Source: a virus. From it: a stretch of DNA of 40,815 bases. The notes beneath the pieces are model-generated. The model had not been told where the DNA came from. It ran no database searches and was given only the letters and a program-made list of their open reading frames with translations. Shown here in pieces: positions 24,706 through 33,260 of this stretch (position 1 is the stretch's first letter; each line of letters starts with the position of its first letter). Location of the stretch: the IMG/VR virus record IMGVR_UViG_3300024432_000004, positions 1 through 40,815 of that record; one strand, written 5' to 3'. Made by a program: the position numbers and the translations under genes.

Positions 24706-25098
24706 ATGATGAGTAAAATGATGTTGCAGAAATCTATACCAAAAAGACCAGTAATACCGAATATTCATCAAATTCCAGTAGATAATTTTAGAAAATGGAT
24801 GGTTGAAATTGATGGTCGGGATGCAAGCGGTTCCGCATATCATTATTCTAGGGAAATCATAGACATATCAAAGCATTACCTAGAAAAAGTCGGGAGTCCA
24901 ATTGATATCTATGATTTGGCGGATATACGAAAAGTGCGTAATTTAGCTAATATTTACAATCGGAAGGGAAAGTATAGAGATTTTGTACGTATAAGACATT
25001 ATGGTTCTAGTATATCTAAATATATACAATATGCTGAATATTGCTTAATAAATCCTGGAAAATACGCAGAATTCCATAGTCGAAAATTCCGTTATTAA
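24706..25098 (+). CDS. Unknown 126-130-residue protein of the inserted cassette
   Basis: Two starts are possible: ATG 24706 or ATG 24718; neither has a good ribosome site. The N-terminus is basic (QKSIPKRPVIPNIHQIP). The rest is helical and ends with basic residues (HSRKFRY). The piece DIYDLADIRKVRNLANIYNR, then RHYGSSISKYIQYAEYCL resembles by eye a small helical domain found ahead of nuclease modules in some restriction-type proteins, but no catalytic motif is present. I do not assign a function. It directly follows the terminator, upstream of the tail terminator gene. Confidence 0.5.
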   Translation: MMSKMMLQKSIPKRPVIPNIHQIPVDNFRKWMVEIDGRDASGSAYHYSREIIDISKHYLEKVGSPIDIYDLADIRKVRNLANIYNRKGKYRDFVRIRHYGSSISKYIQYAEYCLINPGKYAEFHSRKFRY

Positions 25099-25110
25099 AT
25101 TGGTGTTGAT

Positions 25111-25527
25111 ATGAGTTTTGAGGAGATACAGAAAGCACTTGATGTACCATTGAAAACAATTAGTTTCGGTGGTCTTCCTGCATATCTTGAGAATTCAATT
25201 GTTGTACCAGATATTTCAACCCCTTTCCTTACTGGAACTCTTCTACCTGTTCAGCCGATACAATCAGAACTTGGACCTTCAGGTACAAATTTACATGAGG
25301 GGATTTATCAAATCAGTATTTATTATCCAAAAGATAGCGGTACTGGTAATATAAATCGAAAAGCTGATGAAATAGCCGCTGTATTTAAATCTGGTGTAAA
25401 TTTAGAATGGTTAACTACCTGTGTTAGATTAAACAATATCGGTCGTGGCTCATTGCGGATAAATAAAGGGTGGGCTATTTTAGATTTAAACGTTGATTGG
25501 TCTAGCTATATCAGAAGGATACCTTGA
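25111..25527 (+). CDS. Tail terminator protein (DUF4128-like)
   Basis: 138 residues. The pieces LHEGIYQISIYYPKDSGTGN, then RKADEIAAVFKSG, match the phage tail-terminator/DUF4128 pattern, which caps the tail tube at the head-proximal end. It lies directly before the tube gene, as usual. The upstream ribosome site is GGTG. Confidence 0.75.
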   Translation: MSFEEIQKALDVPLKTISFGGLPAYLENSIVVPDISTPFLTGTLLPVQPIQSELGPSGTNLHEGIYQISIYYPKDSGTGNINRKADEIAAVFKSGVNLEWLTTCVRLNNIGRGSLRINKGWAILDLNVDWSSYIRRIP

Positions 25528-25528
25528 A

Positions 25529-26704
25529 ATGACATGTATACAACCAAAATCAGGTTTAACAGTAGCCCATTATTATGTCATTGAAACAGATTGTGGAGTG
25601 ACACCTACAAGTCCTGAATGGTTACCTTTACGGTTTACTTCTGGAAATCTTCAACAAAACCGTGATGTATTGGTGTCTAATGAACTTGATGGAGGTAGAG
25701 ATACAACGAATGTTCGTCTTGGGTCCAAACAAACTAGTGGTGAAATTTCGGTTGAACTCTCACCTACCAGTTATGATGATCTTTTGGAAGCTGCATTAGG
25801 GGGAACATGGGTCGTTCGTTTGGGTGAAGCAGGGTTAAGTATAACCGTTTCCGCTTCTGGAAAAACATTCAGTAGAGCATCGGGAGATTTCACAACCGGA
25901 CCAACCTCTATTGTCGTTGGTGACATGGTCAAATTTCCAAGTTTAACAGGTGGGAATGCGGGAACTTTCCGAGCGACAACCGTCACTGCAACAGTGGTTA
26001 CTTGTGCTGGTATTGCTCCCGGTGTTTTAGCTGATGAATCAAGTGTTACTACTGATATTAAAGTCGGTGATACTCTGTCAGTTGGTAGTATCCGCCGTAC
26101 TATGTCAATTTTAAGTAATTTTCCAGATTCGGATGGAACAGCAGATTATCAATTGGTAACCGGTGTTGAAATCACAGGATTTAGTTTTGATATCAGCGTG
26201 AACGCCAATGTGACTGGTTCTTTACCAGTGATTGGACGTGAATTGACTTTACTCGGTGCTACACCTCCTTCCGGTTCAACATTTGGTTCGGTAATCACTA
26301 CCGAGGTTTTTTCGGCTCTTGATGGTCGGATTCTTCAAGATGGCGTGATTATTGGATTTTTCAGTTCTATAAGTATCACTAACGATAATAATCAGTCTGC
26401 ACAATTTGCAATTGGTTCTGAAGGGGTGTCGTTTATTGAAAAGGGACGTGCGAATAATACACTGTCCATTTCCACTTTTTTCAGTAGTACGGATTTGTTG
26501 CAAAAATTCCTTGATGAAACTGAGGTACAATTGACGGCAATTCTTGAAGGGATTGACGGTTCGTTGATGTTCGATTTTCCAACGGTAAAATATACAACCG
26601 GTTCTCCCGAAATTGAGGGGCCAACATCAATTGTGCAAAATTTGGAAGCACAGGCAATCGGTTCTATTGGTAATTCAAGTTTGATAATTCGGAGTATTGT
26701 ATAA
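25529..26704 (+). CDS. Major tail tube protein
   Basis: 391 residues from the ATG at 25529, one base after the terminator gene stop. Pieces such as LRFTSGNLQQNRDVLVSNEL, GSKQTSGEISVELSP and YDDLLEAALGGTW are typical of siphophage tail tube proteins (tube_2 type), followed by an Ig-like or beta-sandwich region with a Ser/Thr-rich strand pattern. It polymerises into hexameric rings forming the tail tube. The stop overlaps the next start (TAATG). Confidence 0.82.
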   Translation: MTCIQPKSGLTVAHYYVIETDCGVTPTSPEWLPLRFTSGNLQQNRDVLVSNELDGGRDTTNVRLGSKQTSGEISVELSPTSYDDLLEAALGGTWVVRLGEAGLSITVSASGKTFSRASGDFTTGPTSIVVGDMVKFPSLTGGNAGTFRATTVTATVVTCAGIAPGVLADESSVTTDIKVGDTLSVGSIRRTMSILSNFPDSDGTADYQLVTGVEITGFSFDISVNANVTGSLPVIGRELTLLGATPPSGSTFGSVITTEVFSALDGRILQDGVIIGFFSSISITNDNNQSAQFAIGSEGVSFIEKGRANNTLSISTFFSSTDLLQKFLDETEVQLTAILEGIDGSLMFDFPTVKYTTGSPEIEGPTSIVQNLEAQAIGSIGNSSLIIRSIV

Positions 26705-27075
26705 TGAAACGTACTAAATTTTCTGCTGGATATTTGAAACCTGAGGATTTTTACACTCGTCCTCAATCTGATTTAGGGGTTGAATTTCCACTTGAATCTC
26801 CTGACGGTACTCAAAGTAGTGAATGGCTTACTGTGGTTGGTGCTGAGTCATCCTTGTACGAAAAAGCTTACAGAAAGACGATGAAGGCCGCTCTTACCGG
26901 TTCTGATTCAATAAAACAAAGTGACATCCTTCTTTCTAATCTTGTTATTAATTGGAGTTTTAATACTGATTGTACCAATGAAACAGTTTTGAAATTTTTA
27001 CAAAATACTCCATATATTAAGGCGGCTCTTGATAAGTTTGTTGTTAATCGGGCAAATTTCCTTAAAAAAAAGTAA
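26704..27075 (+). CDS. Tail assembly chaperone, short form (gpG-like)
   Basis: 123 residues. Opens MKRTKFSAGYLKPEDFYTRP and ends RANFLKKK at a TAA. Position between tube and tape-measure genes, and the frameshift site at its end, identify it as the gpG-type chaperone. It coats the tape measure protein during tail assembly. GGAG lies ahead of the TAATG start. Confidence 0.8.
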   Translation: MKRTKFSAGYLKPEDFYTRPQSDLGVEFPLESPDGTQSSEWLTVVGAESSLYEKAYRKTMKAALTGSDSIKQSDILLSNLVINWSFNTDCTNETVLKFLQNTPYIKAALDKFVVNRANFLKKK

Positions 27076-27437
27076 CGCAACTCCTTAAACATTGCGAGGA
27101 GTGGATAAAATTAAATAAAAAAGATTCGAAAGGTGTAACGCAAAATCAACATTTTGAAACCCTTAGAAAGATGGGTGCACCAGTTCTAGAGATAGAATTA
27201 ACCCCTGCACCAAAGGAATTAGAATATTTAAAAACGTATTGGTTGCAGTGTCGTAGGGGCCAAATTATCACTTATCAGGAATTATTTTATTTTCAACAAG
27301 TGATGTATATGAACATTGAACCGTGGGAATCCTCAATCATAATGCAAATAGATAATATCTATTGGAATCCAAACGATGGCAACAGCAACATTGACAGCAA
27401 GGGTGGAGTCAGTAGGGGTACGAAGGGCAACAGATGA
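26704..27437 (+). CDS. Tail assembly chaperone, frameshifted long form (gpGT-like)
   Basis: The slippery heptamer A-AAA-AAG at 27066-27072 sits just before the gpG TAA. A -1 shift there opens a frame of 121 more codons, continuing VTQLLKHCEEWIKLNKKD, then TPAPKELEYLKTYWLQC, to 27437. That frame has no start codon before 27171, which supports expression only by frameshift. The product, about 244 residues, overlaps the first 62 bases of the tape measure gene. The ratio of short to long forms is important for tail assembly in lambda-type phages. Confidence 0.82.
27066..27102 (+). promoter_or_regulatory. Programmed -1 ribosomal frameshift site with downstream structure
   Basis: Heptamer A-AAA-AAG (27066-27072) followed by TAA. 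Three bases after, CGCAA (27076-27080) can pair with TTGCG (27092-27096), or ACTCCT with AGGAGT (27097-27102). The two stems exclude each other if loop lengths are realistic. Either hairpin could stimulate slippage. Confidence 0.8.
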
Positions 27438-29394
27438 ATTGCATGGTCTTGAAAGACAAGCAGATCGTACCGAAACCGCAACAGAACAGTTAGATAGAGA
27501 ATCCCAAGAATTAACCAGATCATTACAGGCCCAATCGAGAGCTAGTAGAACCGCAAGCAGAACACTTGGTGGTTTAGGTAGTTCTGTTCTTTCGACAATT
27601 GGCAACATGACATTGCTTAGTGGCGGTGTTATCGGTATTACTGCTGCTTTCATTGGCCTTGCTGCAAATATTGATTCTTTGAAATCTGAATTGATAATTC
27701 TCGCTGATTTGTCCGATACTTCCGTTCAAGAATTTCAAAAATTATCCACTGCATTCAAAACTGTGAATGTTGATGCTGATAAAACTGCTGATATCTTAAA
27801 AGATGTTAATGATAAAGTTGGGCAATTTGTTTTAAGCGGCGGAGGTGAATTTAAGGAGGTTTTTGAAAAAGTCCTTAAACCTCTTGGGAGAACTAGGGAG
27901 GAATTGACCGAACTTGGGCCGGGAGGTGTGTTATTAGCTGTAGCTGAAGGTATGGAACAGCTTGGATTTGATGGTACCGAAGTTACCGCAATCATGGAAG
28001 CTTTAGCTAATGATTCAACTAAACTAATTCCATTATTAGAAAATAATGGTGCTGCATTAAAAGAAATTTCGTTAGAAATTGAAAGTAAAGGGTTATTATT
28101 AACAGATTCGGAAGTACAAGCGTTGAGAGATGCGAACACCGAATTGTCAAAAATGGCCAGTTTATTTTCCAATGTGTTCACCAAAGCAAAAGGTGTTTTG
28201 GCTGAATTTTTATTTGGTGATGATTTTCCAAGTACCATTGAAGGTGTAAATACCGAAATTGAAGCGTTGCGGGTAAAAATTAAAGAACTACAAACTGATC
28301 AAGGTATTTTTAATTTTGGAGATGATAAAGATATCGTCCGAGCACAAATCCGCATAGGTGATTTAATTGCTTCCCGTCAAAGGCTCTTGAATATTGAACG
28401 ACAAGCCAGAGAAGAAACAGAAAAAGCCGCCTTCAGGGAAGAAACTGGAAAGGAACGTAGAGCTGCTGAATTTGCAGCAGAACAAAAAGCAGAAGAGGAA
28501 AAAAGAGAACTCAAACGGCAAACGGAAGAACAGAAATTAATTGATGATTTAGCTAGGCAAGCAGAAGCGGATATAAGAGCACAAGAGCGATTAGATAGAG
28601 AATTAGAACGTGAACGAGGCGCAGCACAAAGGCGGCTTGATTTAATTCTTGAACTGAACGAAACAGAACGTCAAACAATTGAAAGAGTTAGAGCGGAACG
28701 TCTTGAACAACTCGAAAAAGATTTCGCTAATCGTTTGATTTTAGAAAAGGATTTTCAACAAGCAAAATTAGAGATTGGAAAAAAAGCAAAAACCGCAAAT
28801 GAAAATCTTGACAAAATAGTTGCAAAGGTAAAAGAGGAAGAGACACAAAAACTTATTGGTAAAATTACCGGATTAATGCAATCTGGTAATGAGGAGCTTT
28901 TTAGAATCGGTCAAGCCGCTGCACTTGCAAATGCAGTTGTTGAAACTGCTTCAGCTGTTTCTAAAGCTCTTGCTTCAGCTCCTCCACCTTTAAGTTTCTT
29001 ACTTGCTGCCGCAGCTGGTGCAGCTGGTGCTGGTCAAGTTGCCGCTATAGTTTCAGCTCCTCCACCATCGGCAAGACAGCAAGGAGGGCAGTTTCAAGCC
29101 GGTCAACGTTTAATGGTAGGAGAGCAAGGACCGGAATTGGTAGAATTTGGTACTGGTGGTAGGATTACTGATACACGGGAAACAAAACAGATAACAGAAA
29201 ACAGACCGGCTGTACCAGAAATTATAATTATTAACCAAACATCTGAAGAAATTAGCGAACCAGATATAAGCATTGATGAAGATCAAAAAGTTATTATCCT
29301 TATCAGAAATACGGTATCTTCTGATTTAGAGAATTCTAATTCAAAAATTTCTAAATCATTGGGACGTGCCACTACAGCAGGAAGACAATTTTAA
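27376..29394 (+). CDS. Tail tape measure protein
   Basis: 672 residues. The N-terminal ~75 are coiled coil (LHGLERQADRTETATEQLDR). Residues ~75-105 contain hydrophobic segments (LLSGGVIGITAAFIGLAANI) typical of tape measure proteins. Residues ~345-500 form a long charged helix rich in Glu, Arg and Lys, followed by an Ala-rich hydrophobic region (~555-580) and a C-terminus with GEQGPELVEFGTGG, also common in tape measure proteins. At 672 residues it predicts a tail of roughly 100 nm by the usual 1.5 A per residue rule. It overlaps the gpGT frame. Confidence 0.86.
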   Translation: MATATLTARVESVGVRRATDELHGLERQADRTETATEQLDRESQELTRSLQAQSRASRTASRTLGGLGSSVLSTIGNMTLLSGGVIGITAAFIGLAANIDSLKSELIILADLSDTSVQEFQKLSTAFKTVNVDADKTADILKDVNDKVGQFVLSGGGEFKEVFEKVLKPLGRTREELTELGPGGVLLAVAEGMEQLGFDGTEVTAIMEALANDSTKLIPLLENNGAALKEISLEIESKGLLLTDSEVQALRDANTELSKMASLFSNVFTKAKGVLAEFLFGDDFPSTIEGVNTEIEALRVKIKELQTDQGIFNFGDDKDIVRAQIRIGDLIASRQRLLNIERQAREETEKAAFREETGKERRAAEFAAEQKAEEEKRELKRQTEEQKLIDDLARQAEADIRAQERLDRELERERGAAQRRLDLILELNETERQTIERVRAERLEQLEKDFANRLILEKDFQQAKLEIGKKAKTANENLDKIVAKVKEEETQKLIGKITGLMQSGNEELFRIGQAAALANAVVETASAVSKALASAPPPLSFLLAAAAGAAGAGQVAAIVSAPPPSARQQGGQFQAGQRLMVGEQGPELVEFGTGGRITDTRETKQITENRPAVPEIIIINQTSEEISEPDISIDEDQKVIILIRNTVSSDLENSNSKISKSLGRATTAGRQF

Positions 29395-29897
29395 TGGGTA
29401 ATTCAACAATTCCTAATTTTGCTATTCCTCTTGCTAGAGGTTATAAAGTTAAACGTGGTAAAAATCTGATTGGTACACCTGTTGCTGGAGGTATTTTCCG
29501 AACTAATTTAGATCAATCATTAGAAGCAGTTGAAATTAACGTTATTTTTGCGTTCACCAATCTTCAAAAAGCTGCTTTCTTTGATTGGTTTGATTCCAAT
29601 GCCGCACAAGGTGGTATAAATCATGGTGCAAATAGTTTTAAAATACCTCTTGAAACTGACACAGGGGGGGTAGAAGACCATCAAGCACTTTTTAAACCTG
29701 GGACTATTGATATTACAACTGTTGAGGGTATTAATTTTCGTGTTGCGTGTGTATTAGTGGTTGAAACTACACCTTCACAAGATGCCCCATTTGGTGGTTC
29801 ATTATGGCCTTTGGTTGAGGAGTACGGAGAGGAATTACAATCTGTTCTTGATCGGTTAGCGAAACTTACCAATATTGATTTCTTGGTTTTGAAATGA
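29394..29897 (+). CDS. Distal tail protein (lambda gpM-like position)
   Basis: 167 residues. It follows the tape measure gene with a TAATG overlap and precedes the DUF1833 gene. Contains VEINVIFAFTNLQKAAFFDW, then FKIPLETDTGG, a pattern of small tail-tip ring proteins. The assignment leans mainly on position and size. Confidence 0.6.
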   Translation: MGNSTIPNFAIPLARGYKVKRGKNLIGTPVAGGIFRTNLDQSLEAVEINVIFAFTNLQKAAFFDWFDSNAAQGGINHGANSFKIPLETDTGGVEDHQALFKPGTIDITTVEGINFRVACVLVVETTPSQDAPFGGSLWPLVEEYGEELQSVLDRLAKLTNIDFLVLK

Positions 29898-30391
29898 CTA
29901 TTTTAGATGATTATAAACGGTTTCTAAACTCTCAACCTGAGGAAGAACGAGTTTTTGAAACCATTGAGTTGCAACACCCTTCATTATCCCAGGTGTTTAG
30001 ATTTGTTCGTGATCCTAAACAATTGACTGCAAAAGATGAAAATGAAATTGACCAGATTTATGAACCCATTGATTTTATAAGTGACAATAGTAAAATTTCA
30101 GATGATCTTGATCAATTGGCAAGTTTTAATTTGCCAGATGTTGAAAATATCCTTGATAATGAAATGGATAGGATTGATGTAGGTGATCAGAATAAATCTA
30201 CAATTACCTATCGGATATATCTTTCTACGAATCTCAATGAGATTGCAGAAGGTCCATTTATTTATGATCTTGAATCAATTGCACAGAGCAAGGGTGTTTT
30301 CACTATTCAATCAGGTATACCAAGGCTCAACACTAGAGAAACGGGACAAACATATAATTTTACTGATTTCCCAATGTTGAGAGCATTATGA
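29894..30391 (+). CDS. DUF1833 minor tail protein (lambda gpL-like position)
   Basis: 165 residues. The pieces LQHPSLSQVFRFVRDPKQLT and LASFNLPDVENILDNEMDRI are characteristic of DUF1833 tail proteins, which form part of the tail-tip hub. The start overlaps the upstream stop (ATGA), as does the next gene. Confidence 0.8.
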   Translation: MTILDDYKRFLNSQPEEERVFETIELQHPSLSQVFRFVRDPKQLTAKDENEIDQIYEPIDFISDNSKISDDLDQLASFNLPDVENILDNEMDRIDVGDQNKSTITYRIYLSTNLNEIAEGPFIYDLESIAQSKGVFTIQSGIPRLNTRETGQTYNFTDFPMLRAL

Positions 30392-30765
30392 TTGATATCA
30401 ATTCATACACCGGCAAACGTTACGGACTCATGACCTATAATTGTTGGCAACATGTGGTTAGTGTCCGTAGTGCTGTAGGGATTAAGACCAAAATGTATAT
30501 GGTTACATCGATGGCGGTTGGTGTTGTGGCAAGTAAATTTAATACTGAACGAACCAGAAATAAACACGGTTTGACATTGGTTACCAAACCGAAAAATTAT
30601 GATATTGTGATTTTCAAAAGACCTATTGCCGGAATTGATTACTATCATGCTGGAGTGTGGTTTAATGGGTGGGTTTCCCATTCTTGTAATATTGCAGGAC
30701 AGGTTATTTTTGAACCTTTGAGAGAAGCGGTGAAAAATAGAAGAAATGTTGAATTGTGGCGGTAA
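30388..30765 (+). CDS. NlpC/P60-like tail-tip peptidase
   Basis: 125 residues, with a compact papain-like hydrolase pattern: YNCWQHVVSVRSAVG (candidate catalytic Cys) and DIVIFKRPIAGIDYYHAGVW (candidate His). A C-terminal FEPLREAVKNRRN completes it. In lambda-type phages such a protein (gpK) is associated with the tail tip and cleaves peptidoglycan during entry. Gene order DUF1833, peptidase, TipJ supports this; the one unusual feature is the immunity-like gene inserted after it. Confidence 0.72.
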   Translation: MIDINSYTGKRYGLMTYNCWQHVVSVRSAVGIKTKMYMVTSMAVGVVASKFNTERTRNKHGLTLVTKPKNYDIVIFKRPIAGIDYYHAGVWFNGWVSHSCNIAGQVIFEPLREAVKNRRNVELWR

Positions 30766-30787
30766 ATATTAAGCAGGAAAATTAAAT

Positions 30788-30982
30788 ATGGATATTGGAC
30801 CACTCATTCTTATTGTTTTTGTTCTTACATGTATTTATTTCATTCCAAGTATCGTAGCTAAACAGCGTAAACACTACGACGTTTGGGCAATTTTTATTAC
30901 AAATTTATTTTTAGGATGGACATTCTTAGGATGGGTGATTTCATTGATTTGGGCAACGAAAAAATACCCATTAAGAGGATAA
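30788..30982 (+). CDS. Superinfection immunity-like membrane protein
   Basis: 64 residues. Two hydrophobic segments (~4-21 and ~33-56) surround a basic loop. The pattern IPSIVAKQRKHYDVWAIF, then TNLFLGWTFLGWVISLIWA, matches the superinfection-immunity family (T4 Imm type; IP-xxAxxR...NxFLGWTxxGWxxxLxWA). These proteins sit in the inner membrane and block DNA entry of related phages. It lies between the tail peptidase and TipJ genes, and its C-terminal codons form the left arm of a perfect hairpin. Confidence 0.78.
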   Translation: MDIGPLILIVFVLTCIYFIPSIVAKQRKHYDVWAIFITNLFLGWTFLGWVISLIWATKKYPLRG

Positions 30983-31019
30983 TATGACAGTAAGTATTAA
31001 ATATTATCCTCTTAATGGG
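30967..31019 (+). promoter_or_regulatory. Perfect 19-bp hairpin burying the TipJ ribosome-binding site
   Basis: Left arm 30967-30985 (CCCATTAAGAGGATAATAT) is the exact complement of 31001-31019. The left arm contains the ribosome site AGAGG and the first two bases of the TipJ ATG (30984). The loop is 15 bases. In mRNA, folding would block TipJ initiation unless opened by ribosomes finishing the upstream immunity-like gene. No T-run follows, so it is not a usual terminator. Confidence 0.8.
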
Positions 31020-33260
31020 GAGTTAAAAGAAATACAAGCAGAAACCCCTGCTCATTTTTGCTTGGAAAATTTTGAAGCAAGCCCTTTTTCTGTTCATGAA
31101 GGTTTTCAACCCACTTCCGAAAATGAAATAACTAAAAATTTTTCAAAAATGATTTCAACAATAGGTGAATTTACTATTGTTGAAACTCCCGCAGGTGGTA
31201 TCGGATTTATTGCCGCATTGAAAATTATCGGTGCTGTTGCATCTATCATTTCTACCGTTATTTCGGTATCTAGTTTATTTGCCGGTAGACCAGATATACC
31301 ACAACCTGTTGCATTAAAAAATGTAAACCGTCAACAACAATCACCAAATAATGCACTTGGTGATAGATCAAATACAGCTAGAATTAATGAAAGAATTCCC
31401 GATATTGGTGGTCAAGTAAATTCCATTCCTGATATCATCATGAGTCCGTATCGTAAATTCGTGTCAAATATAGAAGAAGAAATTTCTTATTATTGTGTTG
31501 GTAGAAAATCATTATTGATTGAAGATATTAAAGATGGTGACACTCTAATATCTGATATTACTAACGCAAGTGCCGCCGTTTATGATCCTTTCACTTCTCC
31601 CAATAGTGGTGATTCTCCAGAAATACAAATAGGACCGATTATAAGTGACTTAGTTCAAACGGTACGGCGTTCTGTTGAAGTCGGGGGATTAATCCTTACA
31701 GCTAGTAATGAAACACCAGCAGGAGGCTTTACAAGCTGGTTTTCTTTTTCCACTCTCAAAGTCGATAGATTTTGGGTGAATGTTATTGCTGCAAAAGGCA
31801 TGTTCAAAGATGATGGGGTAGACCGAATTTCCACTAGTGTAAATTTTACCTTAGAATGGCAATTTCTTGACGATAATAGAGATCCAGTAGGTTCTATTTC
31901 TTCTTCATCCGGTACCGTATCAGGTGGTGACACAGATCAAAAAGGTACAACGGTTGAAATCACCATGGGTTCTAGATCGTATGTTAGGTGTAGAGTTAAA
32001 AGAACAACCCCGAAAGATTTTGAATTTGAAGGTACTGTAGTTGATGAAATTCAGTGGAGAGATTTATATGGTTCCCAGGATGTTGAACTAACCGATTTTG
32101 GAGATGTTACTACAATCCATACCCGACGAATCAGAAATGAAACTAGTACAGCAATCACAACACCTGTGCTATCGTGTTTGGCAACAGAAAAGGTTGATAA
32201 ATATTTAGGTGGTGGTTCGTTTGCTGGAAGTCTTACACCTAACACTCAAGCAATGCAAACATTGATTAGGATGGCACTTGATTCAAAAATCGGTGGTAGA
32301 GATACTACCGAACTTGATCTTGATCAGTTATTACAAACTCAAGAAGATATTGAAGAATATTTTGATGCTTCCGAAGCAGGGGAGTTTAATTACACTTTTG
32401 ATTCAACACAAATAACACCACAAGAGATTTTCTATACTATTGCAAATGCTGTTTTTTGTGTTCCTTATCGTACAGGAAAAGTTTTACAAGTTGAGTTTGA
32501 AAAACCACAAATTGGACCCGCAATGGTTTTTACTCATCGATCAAAAAAACCCAATACGGAAGTATGGTCGAGACGGTTTAAAAATTCTTCAGAAAATGAC
32601 GGAGTTATTTTGAAATGGCAGAATCGAGAAACCAATACCCAAGAATTAATTTTCTTTCCTGTTGATCGTAGTGCGATTAATCCCAAAACTTACGAAATTC
32701 CAGGTATTGCAAATTTTCAACAGGCACAATGGCGTACGTGGCGGGAATTTCAAAAAATTCGGTATGGTAGAATTGGGGTTGATGTTACTACAACTTCAGA
32801 AGGTAGATTTATTAAACCGTCACGAATGATATCAGTAGTCAAAGGCAGTCGTGTTAATACGTTTGATGGTTATATAAGATCAGTAGACGGTTTGGAACTT
32901 CGATTATCACAATCGGTTGAATTCACACCGGGTGACGATCATTTTATTATCTTAAAAAAACGTAATGGTGATATTCAATCCATACCGGTTATTGCTAGTT
33001 CTGATAGCAAACATATTGTGCTTCTTGAGATTCCAGAGGAAACGATATACACTGATAATAGTGCTTTAAAAACTGAATTTTCATTTGGTCCAGAGATGAG
33101 ATTAGAGGCACAAAGGATTTTACCACTGACTATTGATCCTTCGGAAAAACAGTATGTTAGAGTGACGGGGATTAATTACGATAAACGGTATTACATTTTT
33201 GATAAATTGAACCCGTTAACACGTGGGCACTCAACCGGATTTAGTGAAGGATTTTCATAA
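30984..33260 (+). CDS. TipJ-family tail tip / host-specificity protein
   Basis: 758 residues, shorter than lambda J. Starts MTVSIKYYPLNGELKE. Residues ~70-100 contain a hydrophobic segment (GFIAALKIIGAVASIISTVI), as commonly seen in this family. The central region (SYYCVGRKSLLIEDIKDGDT, VTTIHTRRIRN, YTFDSTQITPQEIFYTIANA) and the region RRFKNSSENDGVILKW, then PGIANFQQAQWRTWREFQKI match TipJ proteins. It likely forms the tail-tip hub and contacts the receptor. Its start is buried in a hairpin, and two prepilin-like genes follow with TAATG coupling. Confidence 0.82.
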   Translation: MTVSIKYYPLNGELKEIQAETPAHFCLENFEASPFSVHEGFQPTSENEITKNFSKMISTIGEFTIVETPAGGIGFIAALKIIGAVASIISTVISVSSLFAGRPDIPQPVALKNVNRQQQSPNNALGDRSNTARINERIPDIGGQVNSIPDIIMSPYRKFVSNIEEEISYYCVGRKSLLIEDIKDGDTLISDITNASAAVYDPFTSPNSGDSPEIQIGPIISDLVQTVRRSVEVGGLILTASNETPAGGFTSWFSFSTLKVDRFWVNVIAAKGMFKDDGVDRISTSVNFTLEWQFLDDNRDPVGSISSSSGTVSGGDTDQKGTTVEITMGSRSYVRCRVKRTTPKDFEFEGTVVDEIQWRDLYGSQDVELTDFGDVTTIHTRRIRNETSTAITTPVLSCLATEKVDKYLGGGSFAGSLTPNTQAMQTLIRMALDSKIGGRDTTELDLDQLLQTQEDIEEYFDASEAGEFNYTFDSTQITPQEIFYTIANAVFCVPYRTGKVLQVEFEKPQIGPAMVFTHRSKKPNTEVWSRRFKNSSENDGVILKWQNRETNTQELIFFPVDRSAINPKTYEIPGIANFQQAQWRTWREFQKIRYGRIGVDVTTTSEGRFIKPSRMISVVKGSRVNTFDGYIRSVDGLELRLSQSVEFTPGDDHFIILKKRNGDIQSIPVIASSDSKHIVLLEIPEETIYTDNSALKTEFSFGPEMRLEAQRILPLTIDPSEKQYVRVTGINYDKRYYIFDKLNPLTRGHSTGFSEGFS

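Noticed and set aside
27076-27101. H-type pseudoknot after the slippery site
   Set aside because: The two stems interleave, but with no bases in the crossing loops, which is sterically implausible. They are better seen as alternative hairpins.
27171-27437. A separate 88-residue gene between gpG and tape measure
   Set aside because: The open frame extends 33 codons upstream without a start to a slippery A-AAA-AAG, so it is the frameshifted part of the tail chaperone.
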